Positions 40,823 to 51,140 are shown, counted from the stretch's first letter. The stretch: DNA of 64,000 bases from Marichromatium purpuratum 984 (GCF_000224005.2 NZ_CP007031.1:793501-857500), one strand, 5' to 3'. A program made the numbers and translations. The notes: a model not told the origin generated them from the letters alone.

Positions 40823-42013
40823 TCAGAACTCGACGGCGAGCTGTGCCAGGATGGTGTTGCCCGACTCGCCGGTGCCGCCCTCGCGACGATCGTAGTCGGT
40901 GTCGTGCGACCACTCCAGCGACAGCGCGGTGTTGTCGAGCACGCCGACCGAGACGCCGACCAGCCAGCGCTCCTCAGGCAGCTCCAGCGCGACCGCCTCG
41001 CTGGTGCTCTGGTAGGCTGCGGCGGCGACCACTTCCTTGCCCATCACCTCGAAGGTGTAGCCGGCCTCGATGTTCCAGGCACTGGGCTTGGCGCCTTCGC
41101 CCTTGAAGCTTAGGCTGCTGGCCTCGAACTCGTCGGTCGCGGCGAGGTACTCACCGATCAGATTGAAGGGACCGAAGGTGGCCGCGGCGTTGGCGGTCCA
41201 GGCGCCGGTGCGCTCGCTCGCATCGCCCAGGCCGGCGCGGTTGTCGGCGATCACGTCCTGCAGGGTATCGGAGTCACCGAGATCGCTGATATAGCCGAGG
41301 CCGAGGCTCCAGGCACGATCATCGAACGCCTGGGCGAAGCCGAGGTTGGCGCCCCAGCTGCCGATCTCGTTCTCGCCGTCGATCTTGCGGTCGCCGTTGA
41401 AGGCGTAAACGCTACCGTTGAAGTCGCCGTGGACGAAGCCGACCTGCAGTGCGGTCTCGCGCGCCTCGCCGATCTCCAGGGTCAGCGGGTCGGAGACCAG
41501 GTTGGTCTCGTAGGCGCCGAAGGGCACGTAGAACTGACCTGCGGTGAGGAACAGCGGACTGTGCTCGAGGTTGGCGATGGTGACGAAGGCATTGTCGACC
41601 TCGAGGTCGGTGTCATCCTCCTCGTAGAGTAGCGAGACGTTGGCCTCGACCCAGTCGTTGACCTGTGCCGAGATGCCGAGCTCGAAGGTCGCCAGCACGA
41701 TGTCGCTCTCGTCGCTGCCGACATAAGGGCTGGTGTGGTTGGCTTCGACCTCGATCAGGCCGGCGATCTCGATGCGCTGGAACCAGCCGGTCCCCCAGTT
41801 CTGTTCCGTGCGTCGCTCCTCGAGTGCGGTCTCGAGTTTCTTGACCCGCTCGGGTGTACCCTCAAGGGCGGCCTGCTGCTCGGCGATCAGTTTCGCCTGG
41901 GCCTGATTCTGCTGCTCCAGGCGCGCGACCCGCTGCTCGAGCGTATCGGCATAGGCCGGGACCTGACCGGCGATCGCGAGCGCGACCGCGGCCGAGAGTG
42001 TACGAACTGACAT
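40823..42013 (-). CDS. LbtU-family siderophore porin
   Basis: Outer-membrane beta-barrel related to LbtU, the Legionella legiobactin receptor. The ATG at 42013 (MSVRTLSAAVALAIAGQVPA) has AGGGG upstream and gives 396 residues; a TTG eight codons earlier is less likely. A signal peptide ends near AYA-DTLEQ. Residues about 25-65 form a predicted coiled coil (RVARLEQQNQAQAKLIAEQQ), then a barrel ending in the aromatic C-terminus AQLAVEF. A Fur-box-like palindrome lies upstream. The substrate here is not known. Confidence 0.8.
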   Translation of the reverse strand: MSVRTLSAAVALAIAGQVPAYADTLEQRVARLEQQNQAQAKLIAEQQAALEGTPERVKKLETALEERRTEQNWGTGWFQRIEIAGLIEVEANHTSPYVGSDESDIVLATFELGISAQVNDWVEANVSLLYEEDDTDLEVDNAFVTIANLEHSPLFLTAGQFYVPFGAYETNLVSDPLTLEIGEARETALQVGFVHGDFNGSVYAFNGDRKIDGENEIGSWGANLGFAQAFDDRAWSLGLGYISDLGDSDTLQDVIADNRAGLGDASERTGAWTANAAATFGPFNLIGEYLAATDEFEASSLSFKGEGAKPSAWNIEAGYTFEVMGKEVVAAAAYQSTSEAVALELPEERWLVGVSVGVLDNTALSLEWSHDTDYDRREGGTGESGNTILAQLAVEF

Positions 42014-42096
42014 CTTGTTATTTCCCCTGAGAAACAATCACGAACGGAAAGGCGCAAAGCAAAGCATGATCGGCGTTCGATGCGCGGAGAATGCAC

Positions 42097-42117
42097 AAAC
42101 GCAAATCGTTTTCGTTT
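42097..42117 (-). promoter_or_regulatory. Possible Fur-like operator upstream of the porin
   Basis: AAACG (42097-42101) and CGTTT (42113-42117) form an inverted repeat with an AT-rich 11-bp centre, about 85-105 bp upstream of the porin ATG. The stretch to 42125 is strikingly AT-rich for this genome. Fur sites are AT-rich palindromes near iron-uptake genes, but the match to the Fur consensus is weak. Confidence 0.3.
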
Positions 42118-42145
42118 ATACATTAGCAAGATGGCGATTGTCAAA

Positions 42146-42172
42146 GACCCGCCCCGCGGTTGCGGGGCGGTC
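42146..42172 (-). terminator. Terminator of ribB
   Basis: GACC.CGCCCCGC and GCGGGGCGGTC (42146-42157 with 42162-42172, one bulged base) form a long GC-rich stem with a GGTT loop. Read on the minus strand it is followed by TTTG. It lies 59 nt after the ribB stop. Confidence 0.6.
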
Positions 42173-42230
42173 TCGATCGTACGATGGGGTTGGAGCAGTC
42201 GCGGCGTGGGGACGCCGCGACGGAGAGAGG

Positions 42231-42935
42231 TCAGGCCGACTCGCGGGTCAGTGCGGCATCCAGCTGGTCGATCGATGGGGCCGATTCGGTGCGCTGACGG
42301 TAGGCGACCAGATCCTCGATGGTCAGCACCGGCATTTGGTGACGCAGCGCGAAGTCGACGATCTCCGGCAGTCGTGCCATGGTGCCGTCGGGGTTGGTCA
42401 GCTCGCAGAGCACGCCGGCGGGGGTGAAGCCGGCCAGACGCATCAGGTCGACGGTGCCCTCGGTGTGACCGCGTCTCGCCAGCACGCCGCCGGGGCGGGC
42501 GCGCAGCGGGAACACATGACCGGGACGCGCGAGGTCCTCGGGGCGGGCGTCCGGGGCGATCGCGGTGCGGATGGTGGTGACGCGATCGGCCGCCGACACG
42601 CCGGTGGTCACGCCCTCGCGGGCCTCGATGGTGACGGTGAAGGCGGTGCCGTTACGACTGGTGTTGTCCTCGACCATCATCGGCAGCTCGAGCTGGCGCA
42701 GCCGCGCCTCCTCGAGACAGAGACAGACGATGCCGCTGCACTCGCGGATGAGCATGGCCATCTGTGCCGGCTCGATGGTCTCGGCCGGGAAGATGAGGTC
42801 GCCCTCGTTCTCGCGGTCTTCGTCGTCGACGAGCAGGACGCCGGAACCTGCGCGCAGGGCGGCGATGGCGTTGGCGACACGCGTTTCGGGATCACCGAAG
42901 CGGTTGAGTAGGGGAAAGGCTTGAATCTGATTCAT
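42231..42935 (-). CDS. ribB: 3,4-dihydroxy-2-butanone 4-phosphate synthase
   Basis: Converts ribulose 5-phosphate to the four-carbon precursor of riboflavin. The 234-residue product has the acidic active-site motif [26 protein letters not shown], the [19 protein letters not shown] loop and the C-terminal glutamates near [14 protein letters not shown]. No GTP cyclohydrolase II domain follows, so it is stand-alone RibB. An FMN riboswitch lies about 100 nt upstream, so expression should fall when FMN is plentiful. Confidence 0.95.
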   Translation of the reverse strand: MNQIQAFPLLNRFGDPETRVANAIAALRAGSGVLLVDDEDRENEGDLIFPAETIEPAQMAMLIRECSGIVCLCLEEARLRQLELPMMVEDNTSRNGTAFTVTIEAREGVTTGVSAADRVTTIRTAIAPDARPEDLARPGHVFPLRARPGGVLARRGHTEGTVDLMRLAGFTPAGVLCELTNPDGTMARLPEIVDFALRHQMPVLTIEDLVAYRQRTESAPSIDQLDAALTRESA

Positions 42936-43035
42936 GGCTCGCTGAAACGACGTTCGAGTGATCTGAATCAGGGCAGTGAAGGGGAGCGGGCACAGCGCGA
43001 TCGCGCCCCCGCGAGGGGACGGACCGGGTCGCGAC

Positions 43036-43182
43036 CCTATCCTCTGTCATCCGGACTCTAACCGTCGGCCCCGGAGTCTCACCGGGTCTGCTGACCCTGC
43101 CGTGTCACGGCAGGCGCTCGCGGGCTGTCCACTGTTGCGGAGTCACCGCCGGTCGGGAATTTCACCCTGCCCCGAGAATAGG
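43036..43182 (-). promoter_or_regulatory. FMN riboswitch (RFN element) of ribB
   Basis: On the minus strand the RFN core is clear: TCTCGGGGCAGGGTGAAATT near the 5' end and GTCCGGATGACAGAGGATAG at the 3' end. The P1 stem pairs CCTATTCTC (43182-43174) with GAGGATAGG (43044-43036). A variable helix CTGCCGTGACACGGCAG is present. The aptamer ends about 100 nt before the ribB ATG. No terminator with a T run is seen between them, so translational control is more likely. Confidence 0.95.
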
Positions 43183-43551
43183 TGCGCCTTGAGTCTGATC
43201 GAGCCGGGGCCGCATGGCGCAGGCCCCGGCGGCGACGGCACTGGCCGAGACGGCCGGAGACGTCGCTTCCCAAGGTGCTGAGTGCGGAATCCTAGGATCC
43301 CGCGCGCGATCGTTCACTCAATGGTTGCATGGCTGGCGGCGATCGATGGCCGGAGGCCCTCGCCGCAACGCTGAACGGGGACCTTGCCCCGTCGGTCCAT
43401 CGCGATACCGACCCTGGTGGGTCGTCCGGACGATGCCTCCGTGCATCGCGCTGGCGCCGGAACGGACCGGCGCCAAGGGAGTGCATAGATCACATTCCCC
43501 AGAATACTATGGGGGCTATGCCGGGCTTTGGCAATCGGGCGGCGTGCGGCC
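43183..43551. other. Spacer between the ribB riboswitch and rnfE
   Basis: No convincing gene is seen in 369 bp. It holds a perfect 9-bp inverted repeat TGGCGCCGG/CCGGCGCCA at 43452-43475 that could end the rnf transcript, although no T run follows on the minus strand. The ribB promoter should lie near 43190-43250, but I cannot identify it with confidence. Confidence 0.5.
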
Positions 43552-44256
43552 TCAGCCCAGGCTCGGCTCGGCGCTCGCCGCGGCCGTGTCCCGGGCGCGC
43601 CAACGGGCGAACAGGCTTGCCCACTTGTCGATCAGGTTCTTGAACGCGATCAGCAGCCCCAGACCGATGAAGGCCCCGGGCGGCAGGATCGCGATCAGTG
43701 CGCCCTGGAAGTCGTCGCCGAGGGTCAGGGTGAGTCCGCGTGCGGCCTCGCCGAGTAGCAGATGGGCCTGATAGAAGAGGGTGCCCTGGCCGGCGAGTTC
43801 GCGCAAGGCGCCGAGCGCCATCAGCACCAGGGTGAAGCCGATCCCCATCGCCAGACCATCGACCAGGGCGCGGTCGACGCGGTTTTTCGAGGCGAAGGCC
43901 TCGGCGCGGCCGATGATCGCGCAGTTGGTGACGATCAGCGGGATGAATAGCCCGAGCACCAGATAGAGTTCGTAGAAGTGCGCCTGGATGGTTAGCTCGA
44001 CGGCGGTGACGAAAGAGGCGATCACCAGCACGAACACCGGCAGTCGCACCTCGGGACGCACCAGGTTGCGGATCAGCGAGATGGTGATGTTGGAGAGCAC
44101 CAGTACCGCGGTGGTCGCCAGCCCCATGCCGAGCCCGTTGGTCGCGCTGGTGGTGGTCGCCAGCAACGGGCACAGCCCGAGCAGGGCGACCAGCGCCTGA
44201 TTGTTGTGCCACAGCCCCTCGGTGACGAGTGGCAGATAGCCCTGGTCCTTCGCCAT
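43552..44256 (-). CDS. rnfE: Rnf complex membrane subunit RnfE
   Basis: Membrane subunit of the ferredoxin:NAD+ oxidoreductase. The 234-residue product has about six hydrophobic segments and the conserved [20 protein letters not shown] and [19 protein letters not shown]; cysteines in these segments ligate a shared membrane iron-sulfur cluster with RnfA. Its start overlaps the rnfG stop. It is the last gene of the operon; no nth gene follows as it does in E. coli. Confidence 0.95.
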   Translation of the reverse strand: MAKDQGYLPLVTEGLWHNNQALVALLGLCPLLATTTSATNGLGMGLATTAVLVLSNITISLIRNLVRPEVRLPVFVLVIASFVTAVELTIQAHFYELYLVLGLFIPLIVTNCAIIGRAEAFASKNRVDRALVDGLAMGIGFTLVLMALGALRELAGQGTLFYQAHLLLGEAARGLTLTLGDDFQGALIAILPPGAFIGLGLLIAFKNLIDKWASLFARWRARDTAAASAEPSLG

Positions 44257-44927
44257 CAGGAGGCCTCCTGGTCGGTTGTGGTGGTGGGTCGATTGGCGGT
44301 CTGGGCCTGCGGGGTGGCCTCCTGATAGAGACGCGCGCCCTGCTGATCGACATAGATCAGGGTGTTCTTGACCGCCTTGACGATGGCGCGCGGGGTGATG
44401 GTGGCGCCGGTGAACTGGTCGAAGTCGCCGCCATCGCGCTTCACGCCCCAGCGCTCGATCGGCGGGTCGCCGAGCGAGGTGCCGGCAAAGCCGTAGACCC
44501 AGTCGGACTTGGCCTCCTCGATCTTGTCGCCGAGTCCGGGGGTCTCGTGGTGCGAGAGCACCCGGACGCCGCCGACGGTGCCGTCGGTGAGCACCGAGAC
44601 CAGCAGGCGAATGGGGCCGGCATAGCCGTCGGGGACCACCGGCTCGAGGATCACCGCGACCGGTTCGTCACCTTGGCGTACCCGGTAGACGCGGGTGGTG
44701 TCGGCGCCGAGTAGCTCGCGGGCGCTGACCTCGATGGTGTCGGTGAGCGGGTCGTTGTCGGCGCGACCGGCGGGGAGGATGGCCGCGAGCTTGCGCTCCA
44801 TGGCCTGGCGCTGGTTCTCGACGATACGGTCGTCCATCACCGTATGGGTGATCACCACCAGGGCGACACCACTGACCGCGAAGGCGCTGAGTACGAAGGC
44901 GGCGAGCAGGATGGGTCTGATCTTCAT
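44256..44927 (-). CDS. rnfG: Rnf complex FMN-binding subunit RnfG
   Basis: Periplasmic-facing flavoprotein of the Rnf complex carrying covalent FMN on a threonine. The 223-residue product has one N-terminal membrane helix and the FMN attachment motif [11 protein letters not shown] at about residues 170-180. It has [13 protein letters not shown] in the FMN-binding domain and a Thr/Gln-rich tail. It overlaps rnfD by 4 nt and rnfE by 1 nt, so translation is coupled. Confidence 0.95.
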   Translation of the reverse strand: MKIRPILLAAFVLSAFAVSGVALVVITHTVMDDRIVENQRQAMERKLAAILPAGRADNDPLTDTIEVSARELLGADTTRVYRVRQGDEPVAVILEPVVPDGYAGPIRLLVSVLTDGTVGGVRVLSHHETPGLGDKIEEAKSDWVYGFAGTSLGDPPIERWGVKRDGGDFDQFTGATITPRAIVKAVKNTLIYVDQQGARLYQEATPQAQTANRPTTTTDQEAS

Positions 44928-45970
44928 CGGGCGCGTTCTCTACCGTGTCCGAAGACGCGTGGCTGGGTGTAGTAGTCGATGGTGGGGGCGGCGATGTTCA
45001 TCAACAGCACCGCGAAGGCGACCGCGTCGGGATAGCCGCCCCAGGTGCGGATCACGAACACCGTGGCGCCAATGCAGGCGCCATAGATCAGCTGGCCGCG
45101 GCGGGTGGTGGTGGCGGTGACCGGGTCGGTGGCGATGAAGAAGGCGCCGAGGATGGCCGCGCCGCTGAACAGGTGGAAGGCCGGGAAGGGGTGGGTCTGC
45201 GGATCGATCAGCCAGAACAGGGTGGCCAGCGAGAGCAGCCCGGCGAGCATCGACACCGGGATGTGCCAGGTGATGGTGCGCCGCCACAGCAGATAGCCGC
45301 CACCGAGCAGGAAGGCGGCGTTGACCCACTCCCAGCCGCGACCACCGAATATCCCCCAGAGCGCGCTCTGGTTGCGGATCTCGGCAATGGTCAGCTGCTC
45401 GTCGAGCTGGGTGCGCATCTCGTCGAGCGGGGTGGCGGCGGTCACCGCGTCCCAGTCGATCCCGGCGGGCAGCACCTGATGGAGGATCATCGCCAGCGAG
45501 TCGCCGAACGACAGGTCGATCCCCGAGAGCAGTTCGGGGGCGAGCCAGCTGGTCATCGCCACCGGGTAGGAGACCAGCAGGAAGACATAGGCGGCCATCG
45601 CCGGGTTGAAGGGGTTGTAGCCGAGCCCGCCGTAGAGCTGCTTGACCAGCACGATGGCAAACAGCATCCCCAGCAGCGTCATCCACCAGGGCAGGGTCGG
45701 CGGTACCGAGATGGCGAACAGCACCGCGGTGACCACCGCGCTGAGATCGCCCAGTGCCGGCAGCACCGGACGGCGACGCAGCAGCAGCACCAGTGCCTCG
45801 GCGAGCACCGCGAACCCGACCGCGAGGGTGACGTTGACGAGCACGCCCCAGCCGAAGAACCAGGTCATCGCCAGCACCCCGGGCACCAGCGCGAGCAGCA
45901 CCTGGAGCATGACGCGATCGACCCGGTTGACCCGAGGGACGTGGGGGGAGGAGATCAGTGTGCTAGTCAT
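44924..45970 (-). CDS. rnfD: Rnf complex membrane subunit RnfD
   Basis: Integral membrane flavoprotein related to NqrB. The 348-residue product is strongly hydrophobic with about nine or ten membrane segments. The covalent FMN site is probably the threonine of DAVTAATPLDEMRT (about residue 180); GGLGYNPFNPAMAAYVFLLV is a family signature. The ATG at 45970 is 56 nt after rnfC. Confidence 0.95.
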   Translation of the reverse strand: MTSTLISSPHVPRVNRVDRVMLQVLLALVPGVLAMTWFFGWGVLVNVTLAVGFAVLAEALVLLLRRRPVLPALGDLSAVVTAVLFAISVPPTLPWWMTLLGMLFAIVLVKQLYGGLGYNPFNPAMAAYVFLLVSYPVAMTSWLAPELLSGIDLSFGDSLAMILHQVLPAGIDWDAVTAATPLDEMRTQLDEQLTIAEIRNQSALWGIFGGRGWEWVNAAFLLGGGYLLWRRTITWHIPVSMLAGLLSLATLFWLIDPQTHPFPAFHLFSGAAILGAFFIATDPVTATTTRRGQLIYGACIGATVFVIRTWGGYPDAVAFAVLLMNIAAPTIDYYTQPRVFGHGRERAR

Positions 45971-46026
45971 GCGGATTCAAGAAGCTCGAAAGGGGTTGCG
46001 GGATCTGTGGACGCCGCCGGCGGCGC

Positions 46027-47622
46027 TCAGGCGCCGTCGGTCGGTTCGCTGGCGCCCTGCTGCTTGGCTGCGGTGCGGGCGCGTGCCGCGGCGATCGCCG
46101 CCTGCTTGGCCTCGCTGCCGGCGCCGCTCTCGGCCTTGGCCTTGGCGGCGAGCGCCTCTTTCTTCTGGCGCATCCGCGCCTGACGCTCACGCTCCTGACG
46201 CTCGAGACGGGCCTGCTTGGCGGCGTGGCGCTCGCGCGCCTCCTCGGCCTTGCGCTTTTCCTGCTCGCGCGCCCACACCTCGGTCTTGGCGTAGCGGTAG
46301 TACTGCACCAGCGGGATGTGACTGGGACAGACCTGGGCGCAGCAGCCGCACTCGATGCAGTCGAACAGGTTGTAGTCCTGGGCGTGGTCGAAGTCCTTGG
46401 CGCGGGCGAACCAGTAGAGCTGTTGGGGCAGCAGGTTGGCCGGGCAGGCGTCGGCGCAGCGCCCGCAGCGGATGCAGGCGAGCGCCTGGCCGGGGTCCGG
46501 GGCCTCGGCGGTGGTGAGTGCCAGCAGACAGTTGACCGGCTTGGTCACCGGAACCCCTTGCTCCCCCAGCTCGAAGCCCATCATCGGGCCGCCACAGACG
46601 AGCTTGCGCGGCTGTTCGCGATAACCGTCGCAGCAGGCGATGAGGTCGGCCGCGGGGGTGCCGATGCGCGCCTCGAGATTGCGCGGCGCGGTGATCGCGC
46701 GCCCGGTGACGGTGACCACGCGCGCGATCAGCGGGCGTCCGTCGAGCACCGCCTCGGCCACCGCGTGTGCGGTGCCGACGTTCTGGCAGACGATGCCGAT
46801 CTGCGCCGGGATGCCGTGGCTCGGCACCTCCTTGCCGGTGAGGATGCGGATGAGCTGCTTCTCGCCGCCGCTCGGGTAGAGCGTGGGGATGGCCACCACC
46901 TCGGCGCCGGCACGCAGATCGCTCTCGCCGAGGGCGAAGCGCATCGCCGCGATCGCCTCGGGCTTGTTGTCCTCGATGCCGATCAGCACCTCGGGGCCGC
47001 CGAGCAGGTGGCGCATGATCCGCACCCCCTCGAGGATGCGGCTGGCGCGCTCGCGCATCAGCCGGTCATCGCAGGTGATGTAGGGCTCGCACTCGGCGCC
47101 GTTGATCACCAGGGTGTCGATGCGCCGGTCCGGGCCGGGGTTGAGCTTGACCCCAGTGGGGAAGGAGGCCCCGCCCATGCCCACCACGCCGGCCCAGCGG
47201 ATACGCTCGCGCACCTCGGCCGGATCGAGCTGGGCATAGTGGGTCATGGGGTCGGGCAGTTCGGCCCAGGCATCCTCGCCATCGGTCTCGATCACCGCGC
47301 AGAGTGCCGAGAGCCCCGAGGGGTGCGGCACCGGGCGCTCCTCGATGGCGACCACGGTGCCCGAACTCGAGGCGTGCACCGGGGCGCTGACATAGCCGTC
47401 GGCGGCGGCGATGCACTGGCCCTTGAGGACGCGATCGCCGACTGCGACGAGCACCCGCGCCGAGGCGCCGATGTGCTGCTGCAGCGGGATCACCAGCTGC
47501 TTCGGGACGGGCGCGACGGTGATCTCGCTGGCGTTCGATAGCGCCTTCTCGTCGGCGATGTGGATGCCGCCGTGGAAGGTCCACAGACGACGCTCGCTGG
47601 AGGGTATGGGGTTGGCTGCCAT
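46027..47622 (-). CDS. rnfC: Rnf complex NADH-binding subunit RnfC
   Basis: Peripheral subunit that exchanges electrons with NAD(H). The ATG at 47622 gives 531 residues; the frame is open further upstream but would overlap rnfB. It has an N-terminal barrel and GMGGASFPTGVKLNPGP as the FMN/NADH loop. An SLBB region follows, then two 4Fe-4S motifs: CIRCGRCADACP and CIECGCCAQVCP. The last 100 or so residues (from VWAREQEKRKAEEARERHAA) are a Lys/Arg/Ala/Glu-rich helix typical of proteobacterial RnfC. Confidence 0.95.
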   Translation of the reverse strand: MAANPIPSSERRLWTFHGGIHIADEKALSNASEITVAPVPKQLVIPLQQHIGASARVLVAVGDRVLKGQCIAAADGYVSAPVHASSSGTVVAIEERPVPHPSGLSALCAVIETDGEDAWAELPDPMTHYAQLDPAEVRERIRWAGVVGMGGASFPTGVKLNPGPDRRIDTLVINGAECEPYITCDDRLMRERASRILEGVRIMRHLLGGPEVLIGIEDNKPEAIAAMRFALGESDLRAGAEVVAIPTLYPSGGEKQLIRILTGKEVPSHGIPAQIGIVCQNVGTAHAVAEAVLDGRPLIARVVTVTGRAITAPRNLEARIGTPAADLIACCDGYREQPRKLVCGGPMMGFELGEQGVPVTKPVNCLLALTTAEAPDPGQALACIRCGRCADACPANLLPQQLYWFARAKDFDHAQDYNLFDCIECGCCAQVCPSHIPLVQYYRYAKTEVWAREQEKRKAEEARERHAAKQARLERQERERQARMRQKKEALAAKAKAESGAGSEAKQAAIAAARARTAAKQQGASEPTDGA

Positions 47623-47638
47623 GTCGGCTCCTCGTGGA

Positions 47639-48190
47639 TCAGGCGGCCGCGCGCCGGGAGTCGTCCTGTTGCTGCGGATAGGGCCAGCGCCAGGAGCGGA
47701 TATCGGTGGCCACCGGCACCATGCTGATGCAATCGACCGGGCAGGGTGCGAGGCACAGCTCGCAGCCGGTGCAGGCCTCGTCGAGCACGGCGTGGAGCTG
47801 CTTGGCCGCGCCGACGATGGCGTCGACCGGGCAGGCCTGCAGGCACTTGGTGCAGCCGATGCAGTTCTGCGGATCGATATGGGCGACCGCCGGCAGCTTC
47901 TCCTCGGCGTCGAGTGCCACTGGGTCGCGACCGAGCAGGTCGGCCAGTGCCTGTACCGTGGCCTCGCCGCCCGGGGTGCACTTGTTGATGTCGTCCTCGC
48001 CGCGGGCGACGGCCTCGGCATAGGGACGGCAACCGGGGTGGCCGCACTGGCCGCACTGGGTCTGCGGTAGCAGGGCGTCGATCTGGTCGGCGATCGGGTC
48101 GCCCTCGATGTGGAAGCGGATCGCCGAGTAGCCGAGCAGCAGCCCGAACACGGCGGAGAGTGCGGCAAAGGCGAGGATGGCGGTCAGCAT
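47639..48190 (-). CDS. rnfB: Rnf complex ferredoxin-like subunit RnfB
   Basis: Passes electrons from ferredoxin into the complex. The ATG at 48190 gives 183 residues; the frame extends upstream through rnfA but that is an overlap artefact. An N-terminal membrane helix ([20 protein letters not shown]) is followed by the four-cysteine Fe-S domain CGQCGHPGC...NKC and two 4Fe-4S motifs, [12 protein letters not shown] and [12 protein letters not shown]. It lies 17 nt after rnfA and 16 nt before rnfC. Confidence 0.95.
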   Translation of the reverse strand: MLTAILAFAALSAVFGLLLGYSAIRFHIEGDPIADQIDALLPQTQCGQCGHPGCRPYAEAVARGEDDINKCTPGGEATVQALADLLGRDPVALDAEEKLPAVAHIDPQNCIGCTKCLQACPVDAIVGAAKQLHAVLDEACTGCELCLAPCPVDCISMVPVATDIRSWRWPYPQQQDDSRRAAA

Positions 48191-48207
48191 GGCTCTCGGG
48201 CGTCTAT

Positions 48208-48789
48208 TCAGTTCGCGACCAGGCCGGCGAAGCCCATGAAGGCGAGCGACATCAGGCCGGCGGTGACCAGGGCGATGGCGCTGCCCTGGAAGGGTTCGGG
48301 GACGTCGGCGACGGCCACTCGCTCGCGGATCGAGGCGAACAGGGTCAGCACCAGCGAGAAGCCGAGCGCGGCGCCGAAGCCGTACAGGGTGGCCTCGACC
48401 AGAGTGTGATCGGCCTGCAAGTTGAGCAGCGCGACACCGAGCACGGCGCAGTTGGTGGTGATCAACGGCAAGAAGATGCCGAGCACCTGATAGAGCACCG
48501 GGCTGGTCTTGTGCATCACCGTCTCGGTGAACTGCACCACCACGGCGATCACCAGGATGAAGGCGATGGTGCGCAGATACTCGATGCCGAGCGGTACCAG
48601 CAGGTACTCGTTGACCAGCCAGGAGCTGATCGAGGAGAGGGTCAGCACGAAGGTGGTGGCCAGGCCCATGCCGGCGGCCGTCTCGAGTTTCTTCGACACC
48701 CCCATGAAGGGACACAGGCCGAGGAACTTGACCAGGACGAAGTTGTTGACCAGGACCGTCCCGACCAGGATGAGCGCGTATTCAGTCAT
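48208..48789 (-). CDS. rnfA: Rnf complex membrane subunit RnfA
   Basis: Membrane partner of RnfE. The 193-residue product ([20 protein letters not shown]) has about six membrane segments and the conserved [18 protein letters not shown] and [17 protein letters not shown]; the cysteines in these two segments match the membrane cluster. First gene of rnfABCDGE. The complex couples ferredoxin and NAD redox chemistry to ion flow and supports nitrogen fixation or reverse electron flow in purple bacteria; direction here is not shown by sequence. Confidence 0.96.
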   Translation of the reverse strand: MTEYALILVGTVLVNNFVLVKFLGLCPFMGVSKKLETAAGMGLATTFVLTLSSISSWLVNEYLLVPLGIEYLRTIAFILVIAVVVQFTETVMHKTSPVLYQVLGIFLPLITTNCAVLGVALLNLQADHTLVEATLYGFGAALGFSLVLTLFASIRERVAVADVPEPFQGSAIALVTAGLMSLAFMGFAGLVAN

Positions 48790-48932
48790 GCCGTCTTCGT
48801 ATCGGAATTGAGACTCGGGGTCGATGACGCGCTCGCGCGCGAGGGGCCCCGACGGGGCGGGCGAAATTCTCTAAGAATACGCGCCCGCATGGACCGCGAC
48901 AACCGCTGCAACCGACCGCGCATTCTCTGCCG

Positions 48933-49082
48933 GGATGTCGGACGCGACATCCAGTCTGAACCTGTCGGGTTCGGGCTGTCACCGTGCCGATTGTGGGGAT
49001 TGGTGCGGGCGGGCTCCACCGCATTCGTCAACCGGTGGTGGCCGCAGGTTCCCGATCATGGCCGGGGCGCGTGGCCCCGGCC
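48933..49082 (-). other. metG-rnfA spacer with three stem-loops
   Basis: The 299-bp gap between metG and rnfA holds GGCCGGGGC/GCCCCGGCC (49060-49082) just after the metG stop, GGATGTCG/CGACATCC with a GACG loop (48933-48952), and GAACC/GGTTC (48958-48972). None has a T run on the minus strand. The first may end metG transcription; the others may be an rnf leader. No convincing promoter was identified. Confidence 0.4.
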
Positions 49083-49088
49083 GCGCGA

Positions 49089-51140
49089 TCACTTCACCCG
49101 CATCCCCGGCTCGGCGCCGCTGTCGGGCGAGAGGATGAAGAGGTCGCTGCCGCCGGGACCGGCAGCGAGCACCATGCCCTCGGAGACGCCGAAGCGCATC
49201 TTGCGCGGGGCGAGGTTGGCGACCATCACCGTCAGTCGGCCCTCGAGGTCGGCCGGGTCGTAGGCGGCGCGGATGCCGGCGAAGACGTTGCGGGTCTCGC
49301 CGCCGAGGTCGAGGGTCAGGCGCAGCAGCTTCTTCGCGCCCTCGACCTGCTCGGCCGCGGCGATGCGGGCGATACGCAGGTCGAGCTTGGCGAAGGTGTC
49401 GAAGTCGATGGTCTCGGCGATCGGGTCGGCCTCGAGGTGCGGGTTGGCCGGCGCCGATTGCTGTTGCGCGGTGGCCGCTAGGTCCTCCTTCGATGCCTCG
49501 ATCATGGCCTCGACCTGGGCCGACTCGATGCGCCGCATCAATGGCTTGAAGCGGGCGATCTCATGGCCGAGCAGTGGCGTGGCGAGCGCCGACCAGGTCA
49601 GCGGCTCGACCTGGAGGAAGGCCTCGGCGTCGGCAGCGGTGCCGGGCAGGATCGGGCGCAGATAGCCGATCAGCAGCCGGAACAGGTTGATCCCCATCGA
49701 GCAGATGTCGTGCAGCTCCTGTTCGCGCCCATCCTGCTTGGCGACCACCCAGGGCGCCTGCTCGTCGATGTACTGGTTGGCGCGATCGGCCAGGGCCATG
49801 ATCTCGCGCACCGCGCGGGCGTATTCGCGGCCCTCGTAGGCGGCGGCGATGTGCTCGCCTGCGGCGGTGAACTCGGCGAACAGCTCGGGCGCGGCCAGGG
49901 TGTCGGCGAGCCTGCCGTCGAAGCGCTTGGTGATGAAACCAGCGCAACGGCTGGCGATGTTGACCACCTTACCGACCAGATCGGCGTTGACCCGGGCGGT
50001 GAAGTCCTCGAGGTTGAGGTCGATGTCGTCGACCCCGGCGCCGAGCTTGGCGGCGAAGTAGTAGCGCAGATACTCGGGGTCGAGATGGTCGAGATAGGTG
50101 CGCGCTTTGATGAAGGTGCCGCGCGACTTCGACATCTTCTGTCCGTCGACGGTAAGGAAGCCGTGGGCGAACACCGCGTCGGGGGTGCGGAACCCGGCGC
50201 CGTGGAGCATCGCCGGCCAGAACAGGGCGTGGAAGTAGACGATGTCCTTGCCGATGAAGTGATAGAGCTCGGCCTCGGAGTCGCTGCCCCAGAAGCGCTC
50301 GAAGTCGAGCCCGGGCTGGCTGGCGCCGAGGCGGTCGCAGAGGTTCTGGAAGCTGGCCATGTAGCCGATCGGGGCGTCGAGCCAGACGTAGAAGAACTTG
50401 CCTGGATGATCGGGGATCTCGAAGCCGAAGTAAGGGGCGTCGCGCGAGATGTCCCAGGATTGCAGCCCGGCCTCGAACCACTCGTCGAGCTTGTTGGCCA
50501 CCTGGTTCTGCAGCCCGCCGCCACGGGTCCAGCCCTTGAGCATCTCCTCGAAGTCGCCGAGCTTGAAGAAGTAGTGATCGGACTCGCGCTGCTCGGGCAC
50601 GGCGCCGGAGACGGCCGAGCGGGGGGTCTTCAGCTCGTTGGGCGAGTAGCTCGCGCCGCAGGCCTCGCAGTTGTCGCCGTACTGGTCGGCGGCGCCGCAC
50701 TTGGGACACTCGCCCTTGATGAAGCGATCGGGCAGGAACATCTGCTCGACCGGGTCATAGGCCTGGGTGATGGTGCGCCGCTCGATGTGGCCGGCGTCGC
50801 GGTTGCGGGCATAGATCAGCCCGGCGTAGTGCCGGTTCTCCTCGGAGTGGGTCGAGTGATAGTTGTCGAAGCCAACGCGGAAGGCGGCGAAGTCGGCCTG
50901 GTGCTCGGCGCTGATGCGCGCGATCAGCGCCTCGGGCTCGATCCCCTCCTGGCGTGCGCGCAGCATGATCGGGGTGCCATGGGCGTCGTCGGCGCAGACG
51001 TACCAGCAATTGTGCCCGCGCATCTTCTGAAAGCGCGCCCAGATGTCAGTCTGGATGTACTCCACCAGATGGCCGAGATGGATCGGGCCGTTGGCATAGG
51101 GGAGGGCGCTGGTGATCAGGATGTCGCGGGGCGTGCTCAT
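49089..51140 (-). CDS. metG: Methionyl-tRNA synthetase
   Basis: Charges tRNA-Met. The 683-residue product has the HIGH-type motif [10 protein letters not shown] near residue 14-23, a zinc knuckle [18 protein letters not shown], and KMSKS in [11 protein letters not shown]. An anticodon-binding helical domain follows, and a C-terminal dimerisation and tRNA-binding domain of about 110 residues ([20 protein letters not shown]) completes the long form found in E. coli. It starts at 51140, divergent from mrp, an arrangement shared by many gammaproteobacteria. Confidence 0.98.
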   Translation of the reverse strand: MSTPRDILITSALPYANGPIHLGHLVEYIQTDIWARFQKMRGHNCWYVCADDAHGTPIMLRARQEGIEPEALIARISAEHQADFAAFRVGFDNYHSTHSEENRHYAGLIYARNRDAGHIERRTITQAYDPVEQMFLPDRFIKGECPKCGAADQYGDNCEACGASYSPNELKTPRSAVSGAVPEQRESDHYFFKLGDFEEMLKGWTRGGGLQNQVANKLDEWFEAGLQSWDISRDAPYFGFEIPDHPGKFFYVWLDAPIGYMASFQNLCDRLGASQPGLDFERFWGSDSEAELYHFIGKDIVYFHALFWPAMLHGAGFRTPDAVFAHGFLTVDGQKMSKSRGTFIKARTYLDHLDPEYLRYYFAAKLGAGVDDIDLNLEDFTARVNADLVGKVVNIASRCAGFITKRFDGRLADTLAAPELFAEFTAAGEHIAAAYEGREYARAVREIMALADRANQYIDEQAPWVVAKQDGREQELHDICSMGINLFRLLIGYLRPILPGTAADAEAFLQVEPLTWSALATPLLGHEIARFKPLMRRIESAQVEAMIEASKEDLAATAQQQSAPANPHLEADPIAETIDFDTFAKLDLRIARIAAAEQVEGAKKLLRLTLDLGGETRNVFAGIRAAYDPADLEGRLTVMVANLAPRKMRFGVSEGMVLAAGPGGSDLFILSPDSGAEPGMRVK

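Noticed and set aside
43292-43486. A 64-codon minus-strand frame in the ribB-rnfE spacer
   Set aside because: Arg/Ser/Pro-rich composition typical of chance GC-rich frames, with no motif or ribosome binding site.
47623-48168. A 713-residue version of RnfC
   Set aside because: The extra 182 codons read antisense-like low-complexity sequence across rnfB; RnfC homology begins at the ATG at 47622.
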